From contig JABDHJ010000002.1 in assembly GCA_013285645.1 (NCBI GenBank), positions 1-64,000 on the forward strand: a stretch of DNA of 64,000 nucleotides. The letters run 5' to 3'. This document shows positions 46,262 through 54,472 of this stretch, piece after piece (within the stretch, counting starts at the first letter, position 1; each line of letters begins with the position of its first letter). The notes beneath the pieces are model-generated. The model was not told the origin of the DNA and did no database searches. It was given only the letters and a program-made list of their open reading frames with translations. This DNA comes from Verrucomicrobiota bacterium. Lineage in GTDB: Bacteria > Verrucomicrobiota > Verrucomicrobiia > Methylacidiphilales > UBA1321. Position numbers and translations under genes: made by a program.

Positions 46262-46450
46262 ATGACCCAAATTGAACCAATGGTGCCCGAGGCCGAGCTT
46301 CGGAGCATTTATCCTGTCTCCAAACGCACCTTAATCAGATGGAATAAAAGAGGCTGTCCCTCCCGGCTTATTAATGGGCGGCGGCTTTACAAGCCGAGCG
46401 CGGTCGAGAAGTGGCTCCGGCAATTTGACCAAGGAAATTGGGTCGAGTAA
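46262..46450 (+). CDS. Excisionase-like small DNA-binding protein
   Basis: The 62-residue product has a winged helix-turn-helix of the MerR/HTH_17 type: LRSIYPVSKRTLIRWNKRGCPSRL, then NGRRLYKPSAVEKWL. This is the standard shape of excisionases and related directionality factors. It lies 101 bases after the integrase stop and would help excision or control the next gene. Its end is within 20 bases of the replication-like gene start. Confidence 0.75.
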   Translation: MTQIEPMVPEAELRSIYPVSKRTLIRWNKRGCPSRLINGRRLYKPSAVEKWLRQFDQGNWVE

Positions 46451-46469
46451 TTCGAACTTCAATTTGGCT

Positions 46470-48401
46470 ATGGAAACTCACCTTCATCCTGTTACGGCTA
46501 CCACGCTTGATTTACTCGCCGTAGTCGAGCGCCAGACCGGGCGAAGATTCCTTGGCGGCCATCATCGGCAGGAGCTGGTTACTGCATGGTTTGATGGCGA
46601 GAAACACTCTTGGTTCAGCAGTCGTCCTTTCCCTCAAGGCACGGACAGTCTCCCCCCATCTAGGCGGTTGGGGTCCGAACTGCCCGACAATGAATGCTTT
46701 CTCAGGTTCGATCTTGAACTGCCCTGCCACTCCGCGATACCTACGGACGCAGACATCAGCGCCGCCGTCGCACAGGCATTAAGTTTGGGGGCATTGGGTG
46801 CTGTCCACACCCCGCGAGGATTGCACGTCTATGTTTTAGCCAGCCGTCCGCTATCTTACACCAATGGTGAGGTGCGGCATTTCCTTCAGGCACTCTGGCC
46901 AAAGAATATGGCTCTTAAAGTCTGTTCGGCCTCATGGTCGCGAAATAATTGGTCGCGTTATGTGCCGGAATTGATTTTCTTCCGACCAACGGCCCGCATT
47001 GACGTTGACAGCATTTTCTTGGTGGCTCCCGTGCCTACGGAATCCCCTACTGCGGCGTCCAAATCGAATCGTCGGGAATTTAAAGCCACGCACTCTTCGG
47101 AGCCTGAAAAGCACGAGGAGTTTAGTCAGATAGTGGGTTCGCTTCTGCGGGCGCATAGTCGTGAAGAAATAATCCCGCGTTTGGTCCACCACTCGGTCGC
47201 AGAACTCGATGCGGCGATCATTCGTACTAAGATCGACCCCAACTACAAGATCAATGGTATCAATACAACCGGTCGGACGCATGCTTGGTTCAAGGGAAAA
47301 GCCAAGCAGCGTAAATATTGGAGTGAGGATCGTACGCAGGTTGGGTTGGTGGGACTTCACTCATCGTCACGTCAAATTCAATTGGATGGTAGTATAAGTG
47401 CGAATTTTGGCCATTCGGTACAGAAGTTTTGGAACCTATACGCCCGACGTTACCGCGCCGCTGACGATTACGACCGGATTCACCTCCGCCATGAGGCGAT
47501 AGGTACAGCCCTCCTCTGGTTTGAGAATTCACCCAAGGCGGAGCCGTTTCGTCGGTGGTTCCAACAGCAGTTTCCCGGCAAAGACGAACGCGGCGCACCT
47601 CACTGGTGGATGGCCGCCCACGAAGACCTCGGGTTTCTTTTCGACGAGTATGGCCCTGCTGGTACTGGGCGGGGCCTCGTCGCCAAAAAGTGCAAGCGGC
47701 AGGTTCTTAAGGTGCTCGCGCTGTCATCGCGCAATACGCCTCAGATCGCTAAAGAGCTTCACTATTCAGAACGTCAGGTGCGTCGATGTCTACGGCAACT
47801 CGAATCGGAAGGCCTCGTTCACAGCGCTGGAGAGGATTGCCACAAGCTTTGGAATCTGACCAAAGCTGCTGACCAAGACGGGGCAAATGCAGAGGCTGAG
47901 ACCCCTGACATACATGGGAATCCCGTTGAGGGTTACCATGCTAATTGTCTTCCCCGCGCAGGGCGCGATAAGGCTGCCGTGGGTGCGAAGATGGTCGAGC
48001 TACCCCGTAAGCGATCCCTGAAGGGTATGACTCAGGGCCAGAAAAATACTGAGAAGCGCCGGAGAACCTATGTGAATGAGGTTCGGGGTCTAAAAGCTCA
48101 GCTTCGTCCCGTTGATCTGACCCGATTGCTTACACTTCCGTTGCCGCACTTTGAGTTTTGGTCGGTGCGGATGGAAGATTTCCGCCAGGAATGGGGAGAG
48201 TACTGCCGTTGGCGTTGGGTCAAAACCAGTCCTAGCAGAAGGGTGCCAGAGTTTAACGAATGGCTCAGCACACAGCGAGAAAAGGTCTACACCACGTTGC
48301 CAAAACAGCGGTATAGCATGGGGACTTCCCAAGGAGAATTGTCGATAAAAAAGACGAAATTATCAAAGATCGTTTCAATACTTTGCGACGTACCTTTCTA
48401 G
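46470..48401 (+). CDS. Possible AEP-type replication protein with winged helix
   Basis: I start at the ATG 46470, after the excisionase stop, instead of 46374 in the track; the product is then 643 residues. Residues about 78-130 show FLRFDLEL followed 40 residues later by TPRGLHVYVLASRPL. This resembles the two core motifs of archaeo-eukaryotic primase-like proteins (an acidic strand and S/T-x-x-G-H-x-x). Near 418-450 a winged helix is clear: TPQIAKELHYSERQVRRCLRQLESEGLV. The combination suits a replication initiator or primase of a mobile element. The assignment rests on motif likeness and could be wrong. Confidence 0.5.
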   Translation: METHLHPVTATTLDLLAVVERQTGRRFLGGHHRQELVTAWFDGEKHSWFSSRPFPQGTDSLPPSRRLGSELPDNECFLRFDLELPCHSAIPTDADISAAVAQALSLGALGAVHTPRGLHVYVLASRPLSYTNGEVRHFLQALWPKNMALKVCSASWSRNNWSRYVPELIFFRPTARIDVDSIFLVAPVPTESPTAASKSNRREFKATHSSEPEKHEEFSQIVGSLLRAHSREEIIPRLVHHSVAELDAAIIRTKIDPNYKINGINTTGRTHAWFKGKAKQRKYWSEDRTQVGLVGLHSSSRQIQLDGSISANFGHSVQKFWNLYARRYRAADDYDRIHLRHEAIGTALLWFENSPKAEPFRRWFQQQFPGKDERGAPHWWMAAHEDLGFLFDEYGPAGTGRGLVAKKCKRQVLKVLALSSRNTPQIAKELHYSERQVRRCLRQLESEGLVHSAGEDCHKLWNLTKAADQDGANAEAETPDIHGNPVEGYHANCLPRAGRDKAAVGAKMVELPRKRSLKGMTQGQKNTEKRRRTYVNEVRGLKAQLRPVDLTRLLTLPLPHFEFWSVRMEDFRQEWGEYCRWRWVKTSPSRRVPEFNEWLSTQREKVYTTLPKQRYSMGTSQGELSIKKTKLSKIVSILCDVPF

Positions 48402-48463
48402 TAAAAAAAACAAACGAAAGTGAAAACAACTGATAAAATAAAACTCAGAACTGGAGAAATTCT

Positions 48464-48844
48464 ATGACAAAAAAATCAAAAGCTCGAAGAGATTGCTGGA
48501 TACAACTCAATAAATGCTGGGGCAATTTTGACGAGGACGGAGTCGAAATTCGTTACCTTTGGACTGCTGATGGGGGATATCTAGCGGACGCCTACGCCGT
48601 TTTTTCTGTTAGCACTGAAAATGGTCTATGGCTCGTTAGCCGCTGGGGACGCACTGACGAGTGCGATGCACCCATTAATTACTGCGTTTATGACGTCGAT
48701 TCTGTCGATCCAGATTTACGTTCCGAAGCGCCTTCTTCATCTTACTGCACTTGCGAGGGGTTTCGGTTTCGTCCTCACTGCAATTGCCGTCATCTCGACA
48801 TGGTTGAGCTTGCAAAAGCCTCGGGTGAGTTTTATATGGCCTAG
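48464..48844 (+). CDS. Small SWIM-type zinc-finger-like protein
   Basis: The 126-residue product ends with YCTCEGFRFRPHCNCRHLDMV, a CxC-x8-CxCxH arrangement that fits the SWIM zinc-binding motif (CxC...CxH). The N-terminal part is beta-rich and not recognised. Small SWIM-like proteins are found in mobile elements and may bind DNA or another protein. It lies between the replication-like gene and the mobilisation genes on the same strand, 62 bases after the former. Confidence 0.55.
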   Translation: MTKKSKARRDCWIQLNKCWGNFDEDGVEIRYLWTADGGYLADAYAVFSVSTENGLWLVSRWGRTDECDAPINYCVYDVDSVDPDLRSEAPSSSYCTCEGFRFRPHCNCRHLDMVELAKASGEFYMA

Positions 48845-48914
48845 ACGGACGCTCCAGTAGTCGCAGGTTTTCATTTTGCCTTCTTTTCCTGACCTTCTCG
48901 GATTCTCGTTGTTG

Positions 48915-48975
48915 GGAGATAACCGGACGATATTTTTGCCGGACGGCAGTCCGTTCTTGCGGACGACATGACATG
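48915..48975 (+). other. oriT candidate with GGAC repeats and a hairpin
   Basis: Just before the mobilisation genes, CGGAC-GGCA-GTCCG forms a perfect 5-bp hairpin at 48940-48953, flanked by further CGGAC copies on both sides. Inverted repeats next to a nick site are usual in the oriT of mobilisable elements. No known nic consensus was recognised, so this is a positional guess. Confidence 0.3.
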
Positions 48976-48992
48976 CTGGCATTAAAATTGGG

Positions 48993-49274
48993 GTGAAACA
49001 AAATACCAAGTCTTCGGTGGTAATAAACCGCCTTGACGAAGTGGGCTGCCTTCCACTTCCCGTTCAGGTTCATCAAAAAATCAACGACATTTTTAGCGCA
49101 GCGCTTCGCAAAGCCGAGGTTGAGCTGGCAGCGGAGATGTTTGATAAAAAAAGCGTTACACGCATTTTTCGTGAGGTGATGTGCCCCGCGACGCGGGGAG
49201 ATGTACTGCCAGCCGAGGTCCCGCCACCGCTGCCGAATTCTGGTACGAGTGAAGGCGGTGGAGGTGCCGCATGA
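48993..49274 (+). CDS. Small mobilisation-region protein
   Basis: This 93-residue protein has a helical central part (VHQKINDIFSAALRKAEVELAAEMF) and a proline-rich tail. I do not recognise a family; a relaxosome accessory role is inferred only because it precedes the MobC-like and relaxase genes with a 4-base overlap. The frame could start at a later codon. Confidence 0.4.
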   Translation: MKQNTKSSVVINRLDEVGCLPLPVQVHQKINDIFSAALRKAEVELAAEMFDKKSVTRIFREVMCPATRGDVLPAEVPPPLPNSGTSEGGGGAA

Positions 49275-49699
49275 CGCCTCGCGTCATTATGCCAAGGGTG
49301 TCGGGAAATGCGAAAGCATGTCCTGACCAAGGTGGTGTTTGCGACTCTGCGGAAGCAGGGTCGGCAAAACACCAATCTTGCCCCTCTGCTGCATTCCCTC
49401 GGCGGCGTCGCTCCACCATGGAGTGCCGCCTGCGTCTGCGCCTCCCTGCATCTCAAGCGCGAGACTGGATGGCCATGCCACCTACTCTACGCGCACATGT
49501 CTTTACTTCGGTGCTCAACGCGGCCACGACAGGGCTTGACCTTCAGCGGCTCGTGATCGCCGAACGGGAATTGCATCGCGTGGGAGTAAGTCTCAATCAA
49601 GCCCTCGCACGCGCCCACCGGCACCATAACGCTGTCGATGCTGATAGTATCAACGCCGCAGTGACGCTGATCGAATCACTACGTGGAGGGCAAGCATGA
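49271..49699 (+). CDS. MobC-like relaxosome accessory protein (candidate)
   Basis: The C-terminal half of this 142-residue frame, LRLRLPASQARDWMAM and VSLNQALARAHRHHNAVD, has the look of MobC-type accessory proteins (an N-terminal ribbon-helix followed by VGxNLNQIA-like text; here VGVSLNQAL). The first 49 residues are unlike the family, so an internal start near 49418 (MECRLRLRLP) is possible. It overlaps the relaxase gene by four bases, the usual gene order in mobilisation operons. It would help load the relaxase on the element's oriT. Confidence 0.55.
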   Translation: MTPRVIMPRVSGNAKACPDQGGVCDSAEAGSAKHQSCPSAAFPRRRRSTMECRLRLRLPASQARDWMAMPPTLRAHVFTSVLNAATTGLDLQRLVIAERELHRVGVSLNQALARAHRHHNAVDADSINAAVTLIESLRGGQA

Positions 49700-50520
49700 A
49701 CACCCCGCCGTTGATTTGTAAGTTAATCAAAGCCGGTCAACAGGCTACCCTGCTCGTCCGCTACATTGTAAGCAAGGCGACGAAGCTGCTGGCTGACCTC
49801 GGCTACGGTGAAGTCGAGATAGAGCGCGACGACTGGCGCTGGGCCGGTGACCAACTCCGTGCTGATCATGCGGATTCTCGGGCCAGCGAAGTTCGGCATG
49901 TTGTTTTTTCGGGTTCACACCACCTTCCCGTTGAAGCGCAACAGGTGCTTCACCTCGCTGCACTCGATTGGCTTGCTACCTACGCGCCTGCTCGTCGTTG
50001 GATAATGGGATTTCAGCGGCACAATGGCGTCGAGCATCTCCATGTCGCTGTCGCCAACGTCGGTGAAGACGGCACGCCACTCGATCTTGACCCCTACAAG
50101 GTGCTCGACATGGCGGCGATGAAATTCACCACTCATGCGGTTTCCGCCAAGGGCCGTGGCGTCGGCCAGGGCACCGGAAAGGTTTACTCGAAGCCGCGTA
50201 AATCGAGCGCCCGCGATCTCGCCGAAGCCCTCGCACCCGATCTCAAGGCTGGCACGGTGCTTGATCGTTTGGTTCTAAGGCATCCGGGAGTGGGCGCTCC
50301 GCGCTACCGCAAGGATGGCTCTCTCATCAGTTTTGAGTTCGACGGTAAGCGCATCAGGTTGGCCACCGTCGATGGTTTTACTAAGCAGAAATCTCAATCG
50401 AAAGGAGGTGAAAAATATGATGGACGTATTACATCTTGCGGACAGAGACATGACCGCAATATTCGACGTAAGCGGCACCGGTTGGGCGTTGTGGGACAAC
50501 AGCTACCCCGAATCCACTGA
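49696..50520 (+). CDS. Relaxase/mobilisation nuclease (MobA/VirD2-like)
   Basis: The 274-residue protein carries a VRYIVSKATK stretch at the place of the catalytic tyrosine and HNGVEHLHVAVAN, the histidine-rich metal-binding motif of relaxases (H-x5-H-x-H class). It is short for a relaxase, with no helicase or primase part. The last 40 residues, after KQKSQSKGGEK, overlap the next gene out of phase and look like out-of-frame translation, so the true C-terminus may have been lost. It would nick the element's oriT to start transfer. Confidence 0.7.
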   Translation: MNTPPLICKLIKAGQQATLLVRYIVSKATKLLADLGYGEVEIERDDWRWAGDQLRADHADSRASEVRHVVFSGSHHLPVEAQQVLHLAALDWLATYAPARRWIMGFQRHNGVEHLHVAVANVGEDGTPLDLDPYKVLDMAAMKFTTHAVSAKGRGVGQGTGKVYSKPRKSSARDLAEALAPDLKAGTVLDRLVLRHPGVGAPRYRKDGSLISFEFDGKRIRLATVDGFTKQKSQSKGGEKYDGRITSCGQRHDRNIRRKRHRLGVVGQQLPRIH

Positions 50521-50770
50521 CGGTCGCATGTATCCCCCGAGCCAAGAAAAGTGCCTTGGTATACTGGCCGAGGATGGACGGTATTTCGCTGTAAGGCTGG
50601 TCTATGGCGACAACCTCCATGCCCTAGCTGAACAAGCGATGAAAGACCCTCACATGCGGATCGCGCGTGAGTTCAGGGAGGCGCGTCAGCCCGGCCCTGA
50701 TGACGGGTATGAGGGGCTGTTCGGCGCTGCCCCGGTAATAAAGCCGCCCAGCCAAGGGCGGACTCTCTAA
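50417..50770 (+). CDS. Hypothetical protein downstream of the relaxase
   Basis: The start at 50417 follows AAAGGAGGTG, a near-perfect Shine-Dalgarno at the right distance, so the 117-residue product is well supported although it overlaps the relaxase frame by 104 bases. The track's start (50315) is upstream in the relaxase. No known domain is visible. The sequence is soluble and acidic in the middle (ILAEDGRYFAVRLVYGDN). It is the last plus-strand gene of the element before the minus-strand defence-like operon. Confidence 0.65.
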   Translation: MMDVLHLADRDMTAIFDVSGTGWALWDNSYPESTDGRMYPPSQEKCLGILAEDGRYFAVRLVYGDNLHALAEQAMKDPHMRIAREFREARQPGPDDGYEGLFGAAPVIKPPSQGRTL

Positions 50771-50790
50771 GGATCAGAGGGATTTTCTTT

Positions 50791-50819
50791 AGCCTGCCGG
50801 GACTTCCTCCCGGTGGGCT
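50791..50819. terminator. Hairpin between convergent units
   Basis: AGCCTGCCGGGA and TCCCGGTGGGCT pair nearly fully around CTTCC, between the plus-strand mobilisation genes and the end of the minus-strand operon. No T-run follows in either direction, so termination strength is uncertain. Confidence 0.4.
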
Positions 50820-50869
50820 ATCGAAGATTTATAACTGTCGTCTTGATTCTTGGCCTGACATTAGACTCC

Positions 50870-52606
50870 TTACACTTCATCTAGGCTGGATAAAATGTCA
50901 GCTAGGGCGCTCAATTCCTTCTTCAATTTGAGCCGGTCAGCTTTCGCCCATTTTTCGAGAGGCGTTTTTTGAATTTTCGCGTGCCAGTAATGTGAAATGG
51001 CCTTGACGTGATTGGACAGGCCGCGAATGCCAGGGACTTTCTTCCCGGCTGATTCCGTCCTTTCCTCTGGGGCGGGCAGTATGCCGCAAGCGATGTAGGC
51101 CAGCCGCAAGGTGGTGATTTCGCCAGCATTTATCACATGTGAGAATTTCTCGGCTAAGCTCATGTAGCGATAGGCTGTCGCGGCGGAAATTTTCGTGCAT
51201 TGCTCTGCCAGCCAAGTTCCGAAACCGCCATGTTTGATGCGCTCGTTAGCCGCAAGAAGTCGAAAGCCTGACTCCATCGCGCACTCGACCGCGTTGGCGG
51301 CAATCTCCCTGGCTTCACTGGCCTTGGTTACCGCCTGGAGGTGGTAGTCCTCAATCTCGCCCGCAAGCTTTGAAAGTGAATGATCTTGCAATGATTTCAT
51401 TTTTTGTTCGGCTGAAACCGCCAGCGACACCAGCTCTACTACGAACGAAGTTCCGGTCGATCCCAACTTGTAAAACGCTTCCGGGATTCCTCGAAGTTGA
51501 AGGTCTTTGGGCCACTCGTCCCAGTTACCACCATGGCTGTCGCTCAAGTCGAGAGGTTGGCCGTTTTCAACCGGGCATTTGCCAAGCTGCTTCACAAAAA
51601 GCGCCGTGCCGGTTTTCGCGCAGTCATCGCGAATGGACCTGGCCCAACCGAGGTCGAATGGTTTCGCTGATGGGCCACTTTCACCACCTACGATGCACCA
51701 ATCGATGCCCTCTAGGTTCAAGTTGATCGACTCCCAAAGTGGCTCGACGCTGACGCCTTTATATTTTGATCGAACCTTTTTCAACTTCTCGACCCGGTTC
51801 ACCGTGCTGCGAGAAGTAACGCTTGTCATCGCCACTAGATTGTCGGGCCACTCGACGTTATGCCTGTGTAGTTGGTTTGAGAAATGGGCCATTTTTCCCG
51901 GCCTCTTCGTAAGCCATAACCAGACGTGCCGAGACCCCTTAATGCTTTGGGCGACATCGATGATCTCACGTTTTAGAAACGCAAAGTTATAATTATCCTC
52001 TGTGTCGGGTTCATGGTTCCTTTTTGGATCTTTGCTTAGCGCATCACCCATGTCAGAGACAAAAATCAAACGGGGTAGGCCATTAAGCCAGGTTTTATGA
52101 ATCGGCGGTATTACCTTGCCAGATTTGGTTTTCCTGGACCTTCCTATTCTGGGCTTGCCCTTCAGATCAGTCGCCCTGGCTAGGTCGTGACACTTCGCCG
52201 CAAACTCAGTTACTGTTTCAAACGCGGGCGCGTAGCCTTTATTTCCTCCCCGCACCAAGTGCAGCCTCCCGGCATAACATTTAAAAGGTTCCTTATAAGC
52301 ACCCGTGATTTTCGAAATTACGGATTTGGGATTGGCGGCGCTTTTAATCGAAGCCGGAAGGCCTGCGAAAATGATTTTGATGATAGCGTCCTGATGCTTC
52401 CAGAGTTCAGTTGCGGGGTAATCCTTCATGGCATCGGCCACGATCATTTTGAAACTCGAAGACGGAGATTCTGGAAATTGCGCCTGCAACTCCTTAACCA
52501 CTCCGAGTTGCAACCCTTTGTTGGTGGGCCACAACTCACACCCGTCGCATCCCATTATCGGATTTACGGTGGAATCGCACCACTGAATCGGGGTCGTGTG
52601 GGCCAT
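50870..52606 (-). CDS. DUF5131-family protein fused to a DUF3102-like region
   Basis: The 578-residue protein starts TPIQWCDSTVNPIMGCDGCELW, the start of DUF5131 (phage Gp37/Gp68-like) proteins with a CxxC pair. It continues with FKCYAGRLHL, LIFVSDMGD and VGGESGPSAKPFDLGWARSIRDDC. The normal N-terminal cluster is interrupted by a long insert (residues 27-105). From about 400 a second part, GGFGTWLAEQCTKISAATAYRYM, resembles the DUF3102 domain of mobile elements. DUF5131 is often encoded with three-Cys-motif partner (TcmP) proteins in defence regions, but its enzymatic role is not established. It ends the minus-strand operon. Confidence 0.7.
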   Translation of the reverse strand: MAHTTPIQWCDSTVNPIMGCDGCELWPTNKGLQLGVVKELQAQFPESPSSSFKMIVADAMKDYPATELWKHQDAIIKIIFAGLPASIKSAANPKSVISKITGAYKEPFKCYAGRLHLVRGGNKGYAPAFETVTEFAAKCHDLARATDLKGKPRIGRSRKTKSGKVIPPIHKTWLNGLPRLIFVSDMGDALSKDPKRNHEPDTEDNYNFAFLKREIIDVAQSIKGSRHVWLWLTKRPGKMAHFSNQLHRHNVEWPDNLVAMTSVTSRSTVNRVEKLKKVRSKYKGVSVEPLWESINLNLEGIDWCIVGGESGPSAKPFDLGWARSIRDDCAKTGTALFVKQLGKCPVENGQPLDLSDSHGGNWDEWPKDLQLRGIPEAFYKLGSTGTSFVVELVSLAVSAEQKMKSLQDHSLSKLAGEIEDYHLQAVTKASEAREIAANAVECAMESGFRLLAANERIKHGGFGTWLAEQCTKISAATAYRYMSLAEKFSHVINAGEITTLRLAYIACGILPAPEERTESAGKKVPGIRGLSNHVKAISHYWHAKIQKTPLEKWAKADRLKLKKELSALADILSSLDEV

Positions 52607-52703
52607 AGCGCGAAAGTCTAAGAAGCCTGCTCGACAATGTCACCATCACGATTACATGAGCCTCCTCCTGTCAACGGCTGTCCCATTACTTTTGATCTTG
52701 AGT

Positions 52704-53375
52704 TTAGCCCCAATAGGTTTTTTCGCCGGGACTTCTCTCTCCTTCGATCCAGATGTCCGACAAATCCAAAAAGAAGTGCTCGTAATCCGGCTCTCCGGGC
52801 TTTCCTGGAATCAAAAATGGACCGCTGAGTCGATAATTGCCAAACTCCTTCCTCGCGGCAGCTTGACCAATAATGCAACGATTACCTTCACCAGCTTTAC
52901 TGATTCGGGCGGCGTAATTGATTGGGCCGCCTACGAGAAGGCGGTGTTCATTTAACAGCCTGCTTTCGATTGTGGACACGTCCATTCTTCCAAACTCGAC
53001 GGCAATTTTTATTGATGGGCCACCGGGAGAAAATGCCCAGTCATCTGGAAAACGGGATTGCCCAAGTGAAATATATTCGCACATCCGATCCGTATCTTTC
53101 GCAATGCCAAAACATGCCTTCGCCGCGCTCTCACCGTCTGGAAGAATCCCAAGAATAGCATCTCCCATAAAACCGACCACTTCGCCACCTTCGATTTCTA
53201 TTTCTCCAATTGCACCTGCCAAAGCATCTCGTGTGAATTGAGCAATTGAGTCGTTTACCGTTTCGGCAGAGCTCACCATACCACTGAAGCCATTCAAATC
53301 CACGATCATCGCAAAAGCCTCAATTTGTCCTATTTTCGGAAGAAGCATTCCAGGCTTGATGGGTCTCTTTTTCAT
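52704..53375 (-). CDS. Class III nucleotide cyclase domain protein
   Basis: The 223-residue protein is a single cyclase homology domain. The two metal aspartates are present, in AMIVDLNGFSG (residue about 26) and GFMGDAILG (about 71). So are the asparagine and arginine of the transition-state pair in GPINYAARISKAG. It is therefore likely active and soluble, without membrane or sensor domains. Standalone class III cyclases of this kind include the pyrimidine cyclases of Pycsar antiphage systems; nucleotide choice cannot be read here. It overlaps the EVE gene by four bases. A dedicated cyclic-nucleotide effector is not obvious in the operon. Confidence 0.72.
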   Translation of the reverse strand: MKKRPIKPGMLLPKIGQIEAFAMIVDLNGFSGMVSSAETVNDSIAQFTRDALAGAIGEIEIEGGEVVGFMGDAILGILPDGESAAKACFGIAKDTDRMCEYISLGQSRFPDDWAFSPGGPSIKIAVEFGRMDVSTIESRLLNEHRLLVGGPINYAARISKAGEGNRCIIGQAAARKEFGNYRLSGPFLIPGKPGEPDYEHFFLDLSDIWIEGERSPGEKTYWG

Positions 53376-53821
53376 GGAAGTTTTTCGCTCTTTCCCACGA
53401 TCACTTGAAACTGTTCGTTTGTTACAGACATTACGGCGAGCCGTGGTTGGTGGATGAGAGCTAGACTCATCAATCGCACGTCCGTCTTGATTTTATCCAG
53501 CGGCACTGGTTGCGCAAAAGTTTTTACTGGGATGAAATCACAGGTCAGCCACTTTGGATCGGCACTCGTCGGATCAGGGTAAGCTTCGCGGGCGACTTGC
53601 ATGACGCCGACGACAGCCAATTCCTTCTGGCTATGGTAAAAGAGAACTGTATCGCCACACAGCATTTCCGAGAGGTGTTTTCGAGCTGCGGGACTGCGAA
53701 CACCGCGCAAGGTGAATATCCCTCGCCTCACAATGTCCGTCCAAGAGGTGCGGAACGGAGCAAATTTAACCAACCAATGGCCAGAATTCGAGCTTGCGTT
53801 CATAACCGTTTCCGACGACAT
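53372..53821 (-). CDS. EVE-domain (modified-base-binding fold) protein
   Basis: The 149-residue protein matches the EVE/PUA-like fold: NSGHWLVKFAPFRTSW at the start, GVRSPAARKHLSEMLCGDTVLFYHS in the middle, and RLAVMSVTNEQFQVI at the end. EVE domains recognise modified bases in nucleic acids and occur alone or joined to restriction systems. Here it is coupled to a cyclase gene by a four-base overlap and lies just downstream of a methylase/helicase operon. The simplest idea is a sensor of modified DNA that feeds the cyclase; this is inference. Confidence 0.75.
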   Translation of the reverse strand: MSSETVMNASSNSGHWLVKFAPFRTSWTDIVRRGIFTLRGVRSPAARKHLSEMLCGDTVLFYHSQKELAVVGVMQVAREAYPDPTSADPKWLTCDFIPVKTFAQPVPLDKIKTDVRLMSLALIHQPRLAVMSVTNEQFQVIVGKSEKLP

Positions 53822-53856
53822 TCCAGTAACTCAATTACCATGCGTGATAGGAGCTC

Positions 53857-53878
53857 GGGCTCCGCTTAGGCGGGGCCC
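53857..53878. other. GC-rich hairpin between the nuclease-like and EVE genes
   Basis: GGGCTCCGC-TTAG-GCGGGGCCC forms a strong 9-bp stem in the 60-base gap. No T-run follows on the minus strand, so it may tune expression or mark a processing site rather than end transcription. Confidence 0.4.
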
Positions 53879-53881
53879 GCA

Positions 53882-54472
53882 CTATTTTCGGCGGCGTTCA
53901 TAGCGACTCTCTAGGTCGCGCCTCTTACCCTCAAAGCTCGAAATGAAAGCAGTGATAAGCATAAAAATGTCACCTCTTTCCTTCTTCTGTCGCTCCAATA
54001 TCACGACGTAGTCATATTTTTTCAACCAAACGTAGGTGCGCACCACAGTCCCCCCACCACGTGTGCTTTCCTCATCACAATCCCAGGCCGTGACCTCGGA
54101 ATCGGCTTCGTAGTCAAGAATGGGTTTCGCCCAAGGCAACCTGCCCGCACGCTCTGGATCAGGGTAGCGTTCCTTCATATCATGACGGGTCGATCGGTTA
54201 TAGACCCACTCATAGCGGGTCACTAAATGCCAAAAGGCCTCTTCGAATTGGTACTTATCTTCGCGTTCAATGCGCCGGTTGTGCCAAATTGGTAATGTAC
54301 GAAAACGTGGATACCCTTGCTTGAAATCTCGCTCGAAGATAATATAAAGCGCCCTTATAAACGTATCCCAGTTGTCGTTATACGGGACATGAGGTGGCAA
54401 CCAACTGGGTCTTGCTAGAGCCACTGGAGGTGCGGCGGGCGACGCTGGTGCTGGAATCGGTTTCTTACTCAT
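53882..54472 (-). CDS. Small protein with RelE/Barnase-like (BECR) features
   Basis: The 196-residue protein has a proline-rich start, a helical middle and a C-terminal part reading GRLPWAKPILDYEADSEV, then VRTYVWLKKYDYVVILER and LITAFISSFEGKRRDLESRY. The strand order and the repeated basic/aromatic pattern resemble RelE/Barnase-EndoU-ColicinE5-type nucleases, but no single diagnostic residue settles it. The gene overlaps the methyltransferase gene by four bases. A nuclease effector or toxin of the restriction-like operon is plausible; another auxiliary protein is equally possible. Confidence 0.45.
   Translation of the reverse strand: MSKKPIPAPASPAAPPVALARPSWLPPHVPYNDNWDTFIRALYIIFERDFKQGYPRFRTLPIWHNRRIEREDKYQFEEAFWHLVTRYEWVYNRSTRHDMKERYPDPERAGRLPWAKPILDYEADSEVTAWDCDEESTRGGGTVVRTYVWLKKYDYVVILERQKKERGDIFMLITAFISSFEGKRRDLESRYERRRK

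Noticed and set aside
52596-52955. 119-residue plus-strand frame with a hydrophobic stretch
   Set aside because: It lies opposite the cyclase gene; the hydrophobic part is a by-product of that coding sequence. I considered it as a missing Pycsar membrane effector and dropped it.
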